Positions 1-9,570 of a stretch of DNA of 64,000 nt are shown here, piece after piece. The position numbers were made by a program, and so were the translations under genes. Positions within the stretch are counted from its first letter, which is position 1. The number at the start of each line of letters is the position of its first letter. Origin of the DNA: Phymatolithon calcareum (lineage: Eukaryota; Rhodophyta; Florideophyceae; Hapalidiales); the NCBI GenBank assembly GCA_977006965.1, contig OZ345359.1, forward strand, positions 62,001 to 126,000, in the 5' to 3' direction. Below the pieces are notes generated by a model. The model saw nothing but the letters and a program-made list of their open reading frames with translations. It was not told the origin of the DNA and searched no databases.

Positions 1-2
1 AG

Positions 3-281
3 GGGAGAAATTCATGCAGCCTTGCTGAGTGCGCCGTAGCTCATCTTCATCAGAACGATGTGGTATGGGGCGATGTTAAGCCGGAGAACATCATGATCAA
101 TAGTGTCACCATCGAACTAACTCTCGTTGATTTTGAAGGTTTGTGGACCGAGGGCTGGGTGGATGAGCGTCTTCACGACACGCAAGCAGGAGACGTACAG
201 GGCCTTGAGCGCATTCTCAGATTTATTGACGAAATTCCGAGCCCCTGCGCAGCGGAATTGTCTGCGCGCGACCAAGAATGA
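3..281 (+). pseudogene. Protein kinase-like C-lobe fragment, copy A
   Basis: The frame encodes the catalytic-loop region of a serine/threonine-type kinase. WGDVKPENI supplies the catalytic Asp and Asn (HRD is replaced by W-G-D), and LVDFEG stands in for DFG. Copy B (22,279-23,340) carries the N-lobe as well. Here about 500 bp between the upstream GAGTGC and the catalytic loop are missing, so this copy lacks the ATP-binding lobe. It ends at TGA after SARDQE. The fragment is clearly related to kinases that use a W-G-D variant of the catalytic loop. Without the N-lobe it cannot be an active enzyme. It may be read from beyond the left edge of the window. Confidence 0.7.
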
Positions 282-1123
282 GTGTGTCCGATCGGATCAA
301 CGCGACCTGCCCTCTTCTTTTGATAGCGTCCGTCGCAGATCCGGACATTGGAAGATCACGAATGTAAAGGAACATGACATGGTTTTTGGAAATTGTTACG
401 TCGTATTCGAAACCGTTCCAAAACGGTGCTCGGTGCATTCAGCAGAGCGAGGTCGAGGCCATTAATGAGGGCAGAGCTTCTCAGATTCGCCGTGAATAAA
501 CTGGTTTCATGAAGGAGAACACTAAGCTTTGTTAAATGCGCCATCGGAATTCTATCGAGTTGCTCGGTTGGCTGTTGTTAGCAATGCTGTTCATCCAAGT
601 GGAAACACAGTTTTTTAAGACGCTGTGATGAATCTGGAAAGTTGGTGTGGAAGGAAGACATCAGTGGTGCTGATACGCATGGCGGGTGTTTGCGAACTCT
701 CTGATACTGTCTAATTCGAAAAATTTTGTCTTCTCACATAAATTTCGGAGCTCGAACTAGTCCCCAAGAGTTGCTCGGTATATATCTGGATGCGTGTCAA
801 GCTTCTCACGATAACTGTTTTTGTATTGACCATGCGCAGTGAAAATCTCATGTTGTGGCGCTGAGAAAAGAATTTCAGATTGCTGGCAACTGTCTCGACA
901 ATACTATTTGACGTGTGCAGACGAAAGCCTCCATCGATATTGCAAAAAACGTACATTGAACATGAGAATACCATGCAGAAACTAAAATGAAGCTTCCGCT
1001 GCCTTCGAAGCGACTATATGCCAAAATGTGCTTCCCATGCTCTGATGACTCTGCACCCACATCATCGCAGGCCGGATTTTCAATACTACTTAATCAAATG
1101 AAACACATCTACCAGTACTTTGA
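282..1123. other. Non-coding spacer shared by blocks A and B
   Basis: This stretch aligns with 23,342-24,222 at high identity, apart from a gap of about 40 bp in A near 480 (B has extra sequence after GCAGAGCTTC). Only short ORFs occur. A small plus-strand ORF at 987-1214 is kept in both copies and could be an upstream exon of the MYB-related gene that follows, but no splice structure can be shown. Confidence 0.5.
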
Positions 1124-2149
1124 GGAACGCTCGATCTACAGCATCTGTCCCATCCAACAGTTGTCAATCTACCTGCATCTGTTTCGCACCTCTCTTCCAT
1201 CGTGTCCAAAATAAACCCCTCTGTCGATCTATGGGAAACGGCCAAGGCTCCGGACGACCGCGCCGAACCGCTTCTGGGCCATGTCGCATCCATTTGCAAA
1301 CGCAACACATACGTCCTTAGCAAGCCGCGTACATACTGAACCAAGTCGGAACACGCTCGATTTTTCCAAGCAATTAAAACACACGGGCGCGAATGGATGG
1401 GGGTCCATTCCGTTGTTGGTATTAAGACAAAGTCCCAGATTCGATCGTATGCCCAAAAATACTTCCTGTCCCTCCAACAAGAGCTCGCTCGTCGCGCGAT
1501 GAACAACCCTTTGGAGCATCAATCGGTTGATCCTCTGAAGAAGCTTTCTGTGCCTTCCCGGCACACGATATACACAAAAACACAGGCACCCACCGGCACA
1601 CGCCATTTCCTATACCTCCCTATCGTACAACGAACCAATCCCTGCATATGTCGATTTACAAACAACTCCGTATTTAAGGTCATTGGGGCATTCCTATGCG
1701 TATGACCTGCATGAACACTTTTTGCTTCACTTCCACTCGAAAAAGAGGGCCTCTTGTCGCCATTCACTTTCGATACCAATACAAGTCCCGAATTTTCCCT
1801 TCCCCTGTACCTACCACACGTACACACCCATGCACTCTTTCATCCATCAGGGCCAATGATACCTCCACCGCTCTACTATTACACGTCAACGGCGAAGCTA
1901 TCCCAAGGTCAAAAACAAGACTACGCAGGAATTCGATTTTCGCCTTTTCCGGAGAACTCTGGCAACGACCAATTCAGGAATCAATTAAAAAAACCTTCCG
2001 CCTCTGACTGGGTGAACGACATTCAGAGCACAGGATCGACATCCGTTCCACACAATGTACCAGGTAGTGAAGCATTACTACTTCTGATGCTCAATGTTGG
2101 AGTACCAAACCAGAAATCCAAGTTGAACCCAAATATATCCCTACTGTGA
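1124..2149 (+). pseudogene. MYB-related (SHAQKYF-type) gene, copy A, with in-frame stops
   Basis: One reading frame (open from 1,124) encodes a MYB/SANT repeat of the SHAQKYF class, known as DNA-binding transcription factors in plants, algae and oomycetes. It reads TKSEHARFFRAIK-THG (in copy B) and then KTKSQIRSYAQKYF (about 1,430-1,470). The first conserved Trp of the repeat is replaced by TGA at 1,337-1,339. Two more TGA codons (1,703 and 1,712) separate the domain from a Ser/Pro/Asn-rich tail (1,715-2,149) in the same frame. No ATG precedes the domain in this frame, so an upstream exon is probably missing. All three stops are shared with copy B. Either the gene died before the duplication or introns remove the stops. 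A 17-nt intron spanning the first stop is too short to be credible. Confidence 0.6.
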
Positions 2150-2373
2150 GCGACAACTGGCAGGTTACTACTTTTTTGTATTGTCCTACATATTTTAACA
2201 AAGTTTTAGACCAAGATACATGATTTGTATTCCATGAAAAGGAAATCTAGATTGCCAGGCCCGTTCTACAGTACTCCTAAAGTGGTTGTAACTTCTTTAA
2301 ATTCAACCTTTACAGTTGTAAACAGCGAACCGCATCTGCGCGTTTGCCAAATATTAGAAAAGGGAATGTGCAG

Positions 2374-2375
2374 TA
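2374..2375. other. Empty TA target site of the block B MITE
   Basis: At the matching position in block B, a 498-bp inverted-repeat element sits between two TA dinucleotides (26,621 and 27,121). Block A has the uninterrupted sequence GTGCAGTACACGCC, which is the pre-insertion state. Confidence 0.8.
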
Positions 2376-2430
2376 CACGCCATCCGCAGTACACTCCATC
2401 CGGTCCACGTTAAAAGCAAAAATTCTATCT

Positions 2431-2949
2431 TTAGGGCGTTCGCCCGGAAAGATGCCTATGCCACTTGTTGCGAAGGGAGCAAGCGTGTGAAGTCCATTCG
2501 AGGATGCCCGCATTATTAATTAGGCTAAAGATCTCGGTCCGCATGTTCCTAATTTTCTTGTACCTGACCGCCTTGTATCGCGTTTTCTGGGAGTAGAGTC
2601 CAATATCGGTACAGGCGATGGAGATGGGGAGGCTGTGATGATTAGCTGCGATCGGGTGGCGAAAGTACGAATGGTGGTGACTGATATGGGTTCTAGCTTC
2701 GACTCCAAAGATTGTGATGATTCGCGCGATTTTCTTGTCGCTTCTTTGGATTATCTCAACGTTGTTGTGGCAAGTGACCAGTAGAGATTCCATTCCAGCT
2801 GTAGAGCCCGCGACCGCATAATCGAAGGTATAATCTGGGTTGTAAATGCACATTTTAGGAGTGATAGAAAACGAAGAGGAAGAAGATTGCGGAGAAAGGA
2901 CGATATGATAGTGAGTGGAATTGGAGTGGCAGGTCTGGTGATGTATCAT
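2431..2949 (-). CDS. Hypothetical ORF, 172 aa, conserved in copy B
   Basis: ATG at 2,949-2,947. The ORF is open for 172 codons and is matched by 27,178-27,600 in block B with a few substitutions and no frameshift in the shared part. The protein is His/Ser-rich at the N-terminus with a basic middle. I recognise no domain. The B copy lacks the same upstream ATG because of an indel of about 30 bp. Survival of the frame in both copies is weak support for coding, since the blocks are young duplicates. Confidence 0.3.
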   Translation of the reverse strand: MIHHQTCHSNSTHYHIVLSPQSSSSSFSITPKMCIYNPDYTFDYAVAGSTAGMESLLVTCHNNVEIIQRSDKKIARIITIFGVEARTHISHHHSYFRHPIAANHHSLPISIACTDIGLYSQKTRYKAVRYKKIRNMRTEIFSLINNAGILEWTSHACSLRNKWHRHLSGRTP

Positions 2950-4903
2950 AAAGAGGACATTTATTGCAATCTATTTTTCTGTATTACGTAAAGCCCTTTG
3001 TACAGCAATGAAAAAATGAAGTGCTTCCATTATCTCGTTGGTAACTTATTTTCAAAGAATGCCTTTTTTCTGCCGCGTCTCCTGGACTGTTTCATACAGT
3101 AATGAAAACGATGAACTTTTTCAATGCATTCTGTTCTGCTGTACATTATATTTTCCATCGCATTGTACTGTACTGTACCACGTGCCCAGAGATGCAATAC
3201 GGTTTGAATAAACTCTATACTATGGTCCTCTCTACTAGCCGTTGTCATTTCCACAGTTCGTGAGATTGCATATCTTCCACGTGCACTAATTCGTTTCAGT
3301 TTCGGTAGTTTGTCGCAATGCAGCTAAGACGGAACTCCTAACGAAGGGGGACAACTGTGGCGAGCTTACGTAAAGCCAGTGCAAGTGCTTTCTATTGAGC
3401 TGCAGTGGAGAAAATGGATGTGGGAGATGGCGGAGAAGGAAGTAACGTGCGGTGCGGTCGTCTGGTATGGCCGGAGTGCAATGGGTGCAGAACAGGCTGC
3501 ATTCAACCCAAGTTGTCGTAGAGTGCAGGTCTTCTCTTTTGGACTTTGGCCCTGGGCTTTGGGAAGGCGCATCAAGAGTGCAATCCACCCGTGCAGTGGC
3601 CCGGATCATCCACGCCGTCCTCCTTCCAGTTTCTAGATAAATTTCTTCTGGGTCATCCTATGCTTTAACGGAGGAGCACTACGGCGTTTCAAACATTTGC
3701 TCTTCCGTTCCTCTTGACTTCAAACATTTATACATTTCAAAGCTGTTGTCAGATGCGTCTGCTCCAATGTAATATACTTGCTTATTTGTAGCCTGGGTAG
3801 GGTCTTGCAGAACAGACAGCTAAGCCAGGGCAAGCTGTTCGCATAGCCGGCCCAATATCGATTTTCTAAGAACCGGCCTTTTGGGTACAGTAGCATCTAT
3901 GCAGATGTTGCTCACAGTTAAATCAGTAGTTTTAAGCACTGCATGCACCGTCCCAAATCATCTACGTGGATCTTTCTAGTATCTCCTGTTCTTTTTCTTT
4001 CCAGCTCCTGGAAATCCCATCGTTTACAGACTGAAAGGAAAGAAAACGCCGAAGGCGATGTCATGTCGTATGCAAGTCATAAAATAGATTTACAGGCAAG
4101 AGTGGGGGCCCGGTCAGGCTCGCTGTATATTCTAATATATCTTACATTGCTCCTTCGGTTGGTATATTTGTCTTCTCGAAGGCCCAAGGACTCTGGAGGT
4201 AAGTTGCCGACCTGTAGAGGAGGGAGCAATCAAGCAAGTTTGAGTTCATTACCGCAAAAACCAAGAATATTGTCAGCGGTCGTTGCGTACGGCCGGAATA
4301 GCTCCCTTTGCTCCACAAACATGACTTTATTTCGCGAGCTTTCAACGTTCAGCCAGATAGCGGAAATGCTCTATACAAACGTATTCTTCGGAAGACAATA
4401 AACTAGGGTGAACACAAACTCATGTTGTCACCATGTATGAATCGTGCAACGCGATTATTGTGCTTAGCGGCAATATTGTCGCTCACTGTTCAATTAGTAA
4501 TTTTACGCACTGCATGCATCGTCCCAAACAATCAAAAAACTTGGCATAAAATGGCAGAATGTCATGCAAACTTGGCATAATTTCTCTTCTATGTTTCAAT
4601 ACGCTTCTTCCATCGTCAAAGCCACAGTGGTCTACTTTTGTCCATCTTGTGCCCCTTTTCTAGAAAAATAGTACAACAATAATGTTTTATTTACGAATAT
4701 GGCTACAAAGTATCGATGCTATGTGTGCAGTACATGTAGGGCCAAAATAGAGGAGACCGTTCAAATTTGTTAAACTGTAATAAGCGATAAAAGATGCAAA
4801 TAAATCCAGTGCTGAGTCTTAATCTTCTGATGCGGGTCCATTGGGAATGCATCTGGGAGGAAAATGTCGATCGGAACTTAATCCTGTGAGCGTGACGGAG
4901 TCT
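2950..4903. other. Spacer with short conserved ORFs of doubtful coding value
   Basis: Aligns with 27,601-29,667. Overlapping open frames on both strands around 3,286-3,640 persist in both copies, but neither strand has a recognisable product. A plus-strand ORF at 3,943-4,401 is open only in A. I see no gene I can support here. Confidence 0.4.
3907..4528 (+). repeat. Direct repeat pair of about 51 bp (3,907-3,957 and 4,477-4,528)
   Basis: Both units read TTGCTCAC or GTCGCTCAC, then an AT stretch, then GCACTGCATGCA(C/T)CGTCCCAAA, differing at a handful of positions. The pair is also present in block B, and the second unit lies inside the palindrome arms. Function unknown. Confidence 0.6.
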
Positions 4904-5098
4904 TCAGAACCATTTTCTGCGACTAAAAATATAATCGCCGGGATCCCTGTTGTGTTTCTCAATACAGTTCTTCTTCAAACAAAACGGAACACCGCAAATA
5001 TCGCACGCGAACTTCGACGCAATCTCGATCAATTTTTGCAGTATTCCCACTGCAACACTGGCGGCACCGACGAGTGCTACAACTTCTGCGACTGGCAT
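4904..5098 (-). CDS. Small helix plus Cys/His-motif protein, subfamily 2, copy A
   Basis: A 64-residue ORF from a true ATG at 5,098, ending in TGA. Residues 3-24 form a hydrophobic helix (VAEVVALVGAASVAVGILQK). It is followed by FACDICG-PFCLKK and an invariant His, giving C32-x2-C35-x4-C40-x8-H49, a plausible metal-binding knuckle. The tail YIFSRRKWF is basic and aromatic. It is paralogous to the 81-residue protein encoded divergently at 5,932, with the order helix, FACDICG, CLKK, H, D, YIF-RR shared. The two genes lie head to head around a hairpin at 5,446-5,499. No family is recognised. A membrane-associated zinc-binding peptide is the simplest inference. A longer reading from an upstream TTG is unlikely in a eukaryote. 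Confidence 0.6.
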   Translation of the reverse strand: MPVAEVVALVGAASVAVGILQKLIEIASKFACDICGVPFCLKKNCIEKHNRDPGDYIFSRRKWF

Positions 5099-5445
5099 GT
5101 TGGCTGCTGGCAAGAAAGGCTTTCTTCTCGTGTGACTTTCTTTGTTCTGATGCGAACGCAGACTGGTTGAAGTAGTCTTAGTTGAGATGCTGTAGCTCGC
5201 AATTTGCTCCTTGTAATAAAACGTGTTTCGCGAGGGGCGAGAATGGTGTGAGAGGGGAGATGAATCGATGCATTGAAGGCAGCTATCGTATGATATATAG
5301 ATACAGCACAGTCATATTTTTTGAATTTACATTTGCAACACCTGGAAGCAAATCCTCTTCCTGCTTGCATCATATGTCAGATCAATTCGGTACTCTCCCT
5401 TGTTACCGTTATTGTGCTGTGCTGTACTTTCCACTCATGGGGGAG

Positions 5446-5499
5446 GAAGCAGGTCGATGCCCCTTCTTCATGAAATGAAGAACAGCATCGACCTGCTTC
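5446..5499. repeat. Long hairpin between divergent paralogues, copy A
   Basis: GAAGCAGGTCGATGC is matched perfectly by its inverse GCATCGACCTGCTTC, and an inner TTCTTCAT/ATGAAGAA stem lies between them. It sits about midway between the start codons at 5,098 and 5,932. It could be the scar of an inverted duplication, a bidirectional regulatory element, or both. Confidence 0.75.
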
Positions 5500-5921
5500 T
5501 TTTGTCCTCTGTGTTGACAAAACAACATTTGGAACATGGTTGGGATTATTAAAAAACGACACTGGCAACACTGTTGCTTTTGTTCTAGATTTGTGTCAAA
5601 AATACGGGCATGTACCTAGAGGCACACGGCTCGAGTGTGGAGCTCAATTTCAGAATGACGTAAGGTCTATTGTACGGTATCATAGTCCGCACGATGACGA
5701 AGCAAATCTGGTCAGTTCTGGTACAACAATCAGCGCTTCCATCTTTTTTGGGAGAGGAACACCCGCCATGATTTGCATGCGATGCATCGACCCGTCCACA
5801 GTCTATAAGTGTAGCCCCGTCTCTGGCAGTCGCTTCTTCGGACTACGCATACCATTCTTAATCGGTATCTCAGCCACAAAAAGCTCCTCAGCCTTATCGT
5901 TCACCGCAGAAGAGAAAACAT

Positions 5922-6389
5922 TTTCGCACTTATGGCCAACTTATCACTACAACAAGTCGTAGCAGTCGTCGGTGCGGTCGCCACTGTTGTCGGAGTTTTC
6001 GAAAAACTGTTCAGACTTTCATCGAGATTCGCGTGCGACATTTGTGGAAACCCGGTCTGTTTGAAGAAGAACAATATTCGGAGACACAGAAAGGACTTTG
6101 CGGAGTATATATTTTTTCGCCGAAATAACCCGATATCAGGCGCGGTGCAATACGGACCAAATCAAGCTCGGACCTAGCTTTGTGGAGTCATGACTAAATC
6201 AGTTTCTCAAGAGGCATCTCTTTTTCCACTTCTTTCTGAACATTACTTCTAGGAATCTAGTTTCTTCTCCATGTGTCGGGGCTGCCTGCGCCGTTTCTAC
6301 TGTTTTTCAAGCTCACATGGAATGAGGAGGTAGTTTACATTCTCCACTTGACCACTGCTTTCATTCTCCTTTGTAAAGCATGTAAAGGT
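5922..6389 (+). repeat. Inverted repeat, left arm (block A)
   Basis: Reads as the reverse complement of 7,553-8,022. It holds the subfamily 1 gene and its 3' flank. The loop is 6,390-7,552. The A palindrome is a truncated version of the much longer one in block B (29,024-35,280). Confidence 0.85.
5932..6177 (+). CDS. Small helix plus Cys/His-motif protein, subfamily 1, copy A left arm
   Basis: An 81-residue ORF from ATG at 5,932 to TAG. Residues 9-27 are a hydrophobic helix (VVAVVGAVATVVGVFEKLF). They are followed by C35-x2-C38-x4-C43-x8-H52 within FACDICGNPVCLKK, then YIFFRR and a short Gly/Ala/Gln-rich tail absent from subfamily 2. The same protein is encoded in inverted orientation at 7,762-8,007 and twice more in block B. 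Within block A the two arms are identical at the diagnostic sites (TVVGVF, ISGAVQYG). A spurious overlapping frame covers 5,540-5,962. The product is unrecognised. Recurrence in intact form at seven sites argues that it is translated. Confidence 0.65.
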   Translation: MANLSLQQVVAVVGAVATVVGVFEKLFRLSSRFACDICGNPVCLKKNNIRRHRKDFAEYIFFRRNNPISGAVQYGPNQART

Positions 6390-6495
6390 AACTTCATCAA
6401 AGTATCGCTGTCTCCCCTTCAAAACTATTGCAGCTTCTTTAGGATCAACAGTTCGAAGTATACGGTTGTAGACCTCTTCAAAAAGTACCACAATT

Positions 6496-6528
6496 TTCTT
6501 AGGCCTTAACTGAGAAAAGGCCTAAGAA
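6496..6528. repeat. 12-bp perfect hairpin beside the loop
   Basis: TTCTTAGGCCTT and AAGGCCTAAGAA are separated by 9 nt. The same hairpin is at 31,275-31,307 in block B. It lies about 100 bp inside the loop, downstream of the subfamily 1 gene. It could act in transcript end formation, but no function is shown. Confidence 0.65.
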
Positions 6529-6625
6529 AAAAGTTAAGTTTACTCCATGCCGATGTCGCAGCAGCGGCCGTAATAGCCTCCTCCTTTCCACTGGTTACGA
6601 AAGCAATGTCACCCCGGCCAGGAAA

Positions 6626-6922
6626 TAATATTACCAAAAGCTCCTCACGCTGTTCGCTGCCTTACGCGCGGTTCACGTCTTGGTTCAGGCACGTTCCGAA
6701 GTGCGTGCCTCCGTGTGAACGCGTCTGCAAGCTTGCGATGCGTGTGCTGGAGATCAAGGTTTCTTCGGCGTCCTGCTTGATATAGGGATTTCGATCGGCG
6801 AGGCTCGGACTCTGGAGCAGTTGCTGGCGACTGTGCGCGCCGGTGAGACTGTCGCACAAGCTTTCGACTCTGCGCTGCGTGGCGCCGCGTTTTCAACCGC
6901 CGCCGGGTGTGCGTGCCTGTGA
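6626..6922 (+). pseudogene. 5'-deleted copy of the loop gene
   Basis: In frame with the block B gene at 32,074-32,487, it keeps the C-terminal part (LLTLFAALRAVHVLVQ, then FGVLLDIGISIGEARTLEQ). A deletion of about 780 bp relative to B removed the start and upstream sequence. The in-frame TGA of the B copy is present here at 6,716. Substitutions between copies are mostly single residues (for example Phe/Cys and Asn/Asp), so the frame has stayed open apart from the TGA. Confidence 0.4.
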
Positions 6923-7552
6923 ATGTGACGCACAGAGTCTCGGCCTGTCGCAGCGCGGCGCCGCGTGGTATAACCTGATGAGAGGGTCGCATGGAAAGCG
7001 TCCAGAAGGCGTCTTTGGCCCGGTCGTCACGCGCCTAAGGGCTCTTCCAGGCGGCCACCGGTTGCGGCCCGCAGGCGCTGTCGGGCGACTTAGATTGTCG
7101 CGAGAGCGTCTTAGCGCGTGGCGGCTCGAGACGGTGTCGAACGACTTGGCTCGGCACAGGAATCATTCGAGCGGCGCCGCTCCTCGACTGCCACTGGTTG
7201 CGGCTCCAAGACAGTCATTAGCGATGTCGATCAACGCCCGGATGTCATCGCGCGTGGTCGCTTTCCGCTGCCACCGGATGTGCCGCCGCGACAGAACAAT
7301 GGGTATTGATCCATGCGGGTCACTCGCGGTAGTTGTCTTGTAGAGGCGTGTATGCCATCATCGGTGGTCTGCACGCAGTGTATGATCTCAAGAGGTAGGT
7401 GATGGCAGGGTTGAGGTGGGCAAATCTGAGAAGATCGCCCTACCTCCGCACCGTCTCTGGCCTTGCTGCTCCGACAAAGGGTGTTCTTCGAAATGGGTAT
7501 TTCTGAAGAGAAGTGGTCTACAGTTTGTCTTCTTGTTGCAGCGCTAATTAGC
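6923..7552. other. GC-rich loop sequence without a supported gene
   Basis: Aligns with 32,488-33,138. Long ORFs on both strands are expected from the high GC and CpG content. No domain is visible, and indels between the copies (for example near 7,128 versus 32,693) are not confined to multiples of three, so I do not call a gene. Confidence 0.4.
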
Positions 7553-8022
7553 TTTACATGCTTTACAAAGGAGAATGAAAGAAGTGGTCAAATGGAGAAT
7601 GTAAAGTACCTCCTCATTCCATGTGAGCTTGAAAAACAGTAGAAACGGCGCAGGCAGCCCCGACACATGGAGAAGAAACTAGATTCCTAGAAGTAATGTT
7701 CAGAAAGAAGTGGAAAAAGAGATGCCTCTTGAGATACTGATTTAGTCATGACTCCACAAAGCTAGGTCCGAGCTTGATTTGGTCCGTATTGCACCGCGCC
7801 TGATATCGGGTTATTTCGGCGAAAAAATATATACTCCGCAAAGTCCTTTCTGTGTCTCCGAATATTGTTCTTCTTCAAACAGACCGGGTTTCCACAAATG
7901 TCGCACGCGAATCTCGATGAAAGTCTGAACAGTTTTTCGAAAACTCCGACAACAGTGGCGACCGCACCGACGACTGCTACGACTTGTTGTAGTGATAAGT
8001 TGGCCATAAGTGCGAAAAGATT
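7553..8022 (-). repeat. Inverted repeat, right arm (block A), truncated
   Basis: Reverse complement of 5,922-6,389. Similarity stops at about 8,022, just upstream of the start codon of the embedded gene, where block B continues for another 1.6 kb. This marks a breakpoint and the right end of block A. Confidence 0.85.
7762..8007 (-). CDS. Small helix plus Cys/His-motif protein, subfamily 1, copy A right arm
   Basis: 81 residues from ATG at 8,007. The protein is the same as the one at 5,932-6,177, including the A-specific residues (V in TVVGVF, S in ISGAV, YG in VQYGPN). Its upstream region differs completely from the other copies because the arm breaks 15 bp before the start codon, so it has lost the native promoter and the hairpin. 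Confidence 0.6.
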   Translation of the reverse strand: MANLSLQQVVAVVGAVATVVGVFEKLFRLSSRFACDICGNPVCLKKNNIRRHRKDFAEYIFFRRNNPISGAVQYGPNQART

Positions 8023-8103
8023 TTCGTGCTGTTGAAGGTATGTTTCTATCTGTCTCACGCATCCTGTACGTCAAACGTTTCGCTAACCTCTACGATCTTG
8101 CAG

Positions 8104-8430
8104 GTTGCGCTGTACTTGTCGAAGAAAGCCGGCAAGACAAACGGTAATCTCAACTTAGGGCACCGTCAACATTTCGCTCGGCATGCTCTTGATCTGGTCA
8201 AGACCTTGGACACAATGATTACAGTTGATCATCCGGCATGAGCAGACAGCGACGAGCAGGTGTACCAAGTCGGGCAGACTGTAGTTGCTGCGCCGTTGAC
8301 ATACGAGGAAAGAGTACAATTTTCAAGGATTCTCAAAGAGACAGCTGATGAAGCCGAAGCGTTTGGGGAAGGAGATGAGGGGGATAGAGAAGGTGGACGC
8401 GAGGACAAGGATGAATGTTTTGAAGTTTAG
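8104..8430 (+). pseudogene. C-terminal exon-like fragment with acidic tail
   Basis: Preceded by a pyrimidine-containing acceptor-like ATCTTGCAG. The frame reads VALYLSKKAGKTNGNLNLG, then HRQHFARHALDLVKTLD, a TGA at 8,239-8,241, and continues as DSDEQVYQVGQTVVAAPLTY to an Asp/Glu/Gly-rich tail ending at TAG 8,428. The second half looks as protein-like as the first, so the TGA is probably a nonsense mutation. Family not recognised. Confidence 0.35.
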
Positions 8431-9300
8431 AATCATAAATCTAGCACAATTCGATCCCATATTTGGGCCACTATATTTCTCAAAACGTATTCTTTTGCAT
8501 CCGATTATAGAGGCAGATGTCATCGCGCCGACAGTGTTCCAGAGCTCTTCCACCGGCATTGCTGGACAAACTTGCGTCATTCATCCTAAAATTAAGGTCG
8601 TGACTTGTGCACATGACTGCATAGTGCCCTAGCATGGCGTTAGTCGTACGTGCCCACGCGCCCAGGGCACGGGGTTCCTGGGCATTGGTACCAGAAGAAT
8701 TGCTCAGACAATGTCGCATCATTTTCGCTCTTCGATCGACCCCGCCGCACCTTACACGCACAGCTGTTGAAGCCGTCGTTTGCGGTCCGCGAACGGTCTT
8801 AGAAGATATGCATCGGCCTCTTACGGACCACGCTTGGGAATGTTCTACATTGCTGTTGCGCGGAACACTGGGATTGACTAGAGCATCATCCCTTCCTGAC
8901 GGTTGTTGTATTTCCTCTATCCTATCAGTGAAATGGTCAGTCGGCTCACTGGAGCAATCGCATCTCTTCCGACTCAGCGAGATCAGGAATCCGAAAGTTC
9001 TTCTGCTGAGCTCGTTTCTTTTGCCGCACCAAGAAGCGAAGAGCGTACCACCTTGGTTCCGGGCCTGACCGTCTGCCTTGCTTTCCACTCTTATCTCCAG
9101 GCACTCTGGAAGATCGAATCAACTTTGATTGCTGCGGAAAAGAACATTGTCACGCCCGCTGTTATGTCGCTGTCCCAACGCGGTCGCGTTTTCCTCTCGT
9201 GACTGTACGCCGCACAATCTGGATCGCGATAGTCGTGATGCTCGTAGTAGATGGTCCATACGGGCACGTGTCTCTCGTGTGTCTATGCGCTGCATCGCTG
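8431..9300 (+). other. Region of overlapping degenerate ORFs
   Basis: Plus-strand frames 8,348-8,632, 8,634-9,068 and 8,903-9,202 each contain protein-like stretches (for example GLTVCLAFHSYLQALWKIES near 9,070), and a hydrophobic run appears at about 9,195-9,310. They are in different frames with no clear splice sites. This may be the remains of one multi-exon gene. I cannot assign a product. Confidence 0.25.
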
Positions 9301-9570
9301 TCTTTTGCGTAGGTTGTAGTATAGGATTGTTCCTTCCTTTGAGTAAAGGAAGGTGGGGATTTCTTCGGATTTCGGCTCGAATGTTCGGATCGTTGCACGT
9401 TCAACTTCGCCTGCACGTCCCTTCGACCACGCGGTGTCGGAATTCTTCCCACCCTTCTTGTTCGCAACCTTCTTCGTGCAAGCCAACACGGAGACAACCG
9501 CGCTCAAATTTCCCTTTTCCCTTTTTGTGCGTTCTCTCCAAGGTCGACGGCCCAGCCAAGGTCGCCGTTT
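9301..9570 (+). repeat. Dispersed repeat, copy 1
   Basis: Shares an ordered series of blocks with 59,140-59,470: AGTAAAGGA-GGTGG-GG, TTTCGGCTCGA, CCCTTCG-CCACGCG, CCCTTC, TCGTGCAAG, and CGTTCTCTCCAAGGTC. The two copies are strongly diverged with several indels, so this is an old repeat or pseudogene family. No clear coding frame is shared. Confidence 0.5.

Noticed and set aside
1337-1339. TGA as a Trp codon (alternative genetic code)
   Set aside because: Long intact ORFs use TGG and contain no internal TGA, and TGA ends ORF2 of the PAT-like element exactly where the next ORF starts. Nonsense mutation is simpler.
1329-1345. A 17-nt intron removing the MYB stop
   Set aside because: GT and AG can be placed, but this is far below any normal intron length.
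5540-5962. 140-codon ORF upstream of the subfamily 1 gene
   Set aside because: It overlaps the start of the better-supported gene in another frame, begins at a non-ATG codon, and its N-terminal part differs by indels between copies.
6843-7343. 166-codon ORF in the GC-rich loop
   Set aside because: ORFs of similar length exist on the opposite strand, the composition is CpG-rich and no domain is present.
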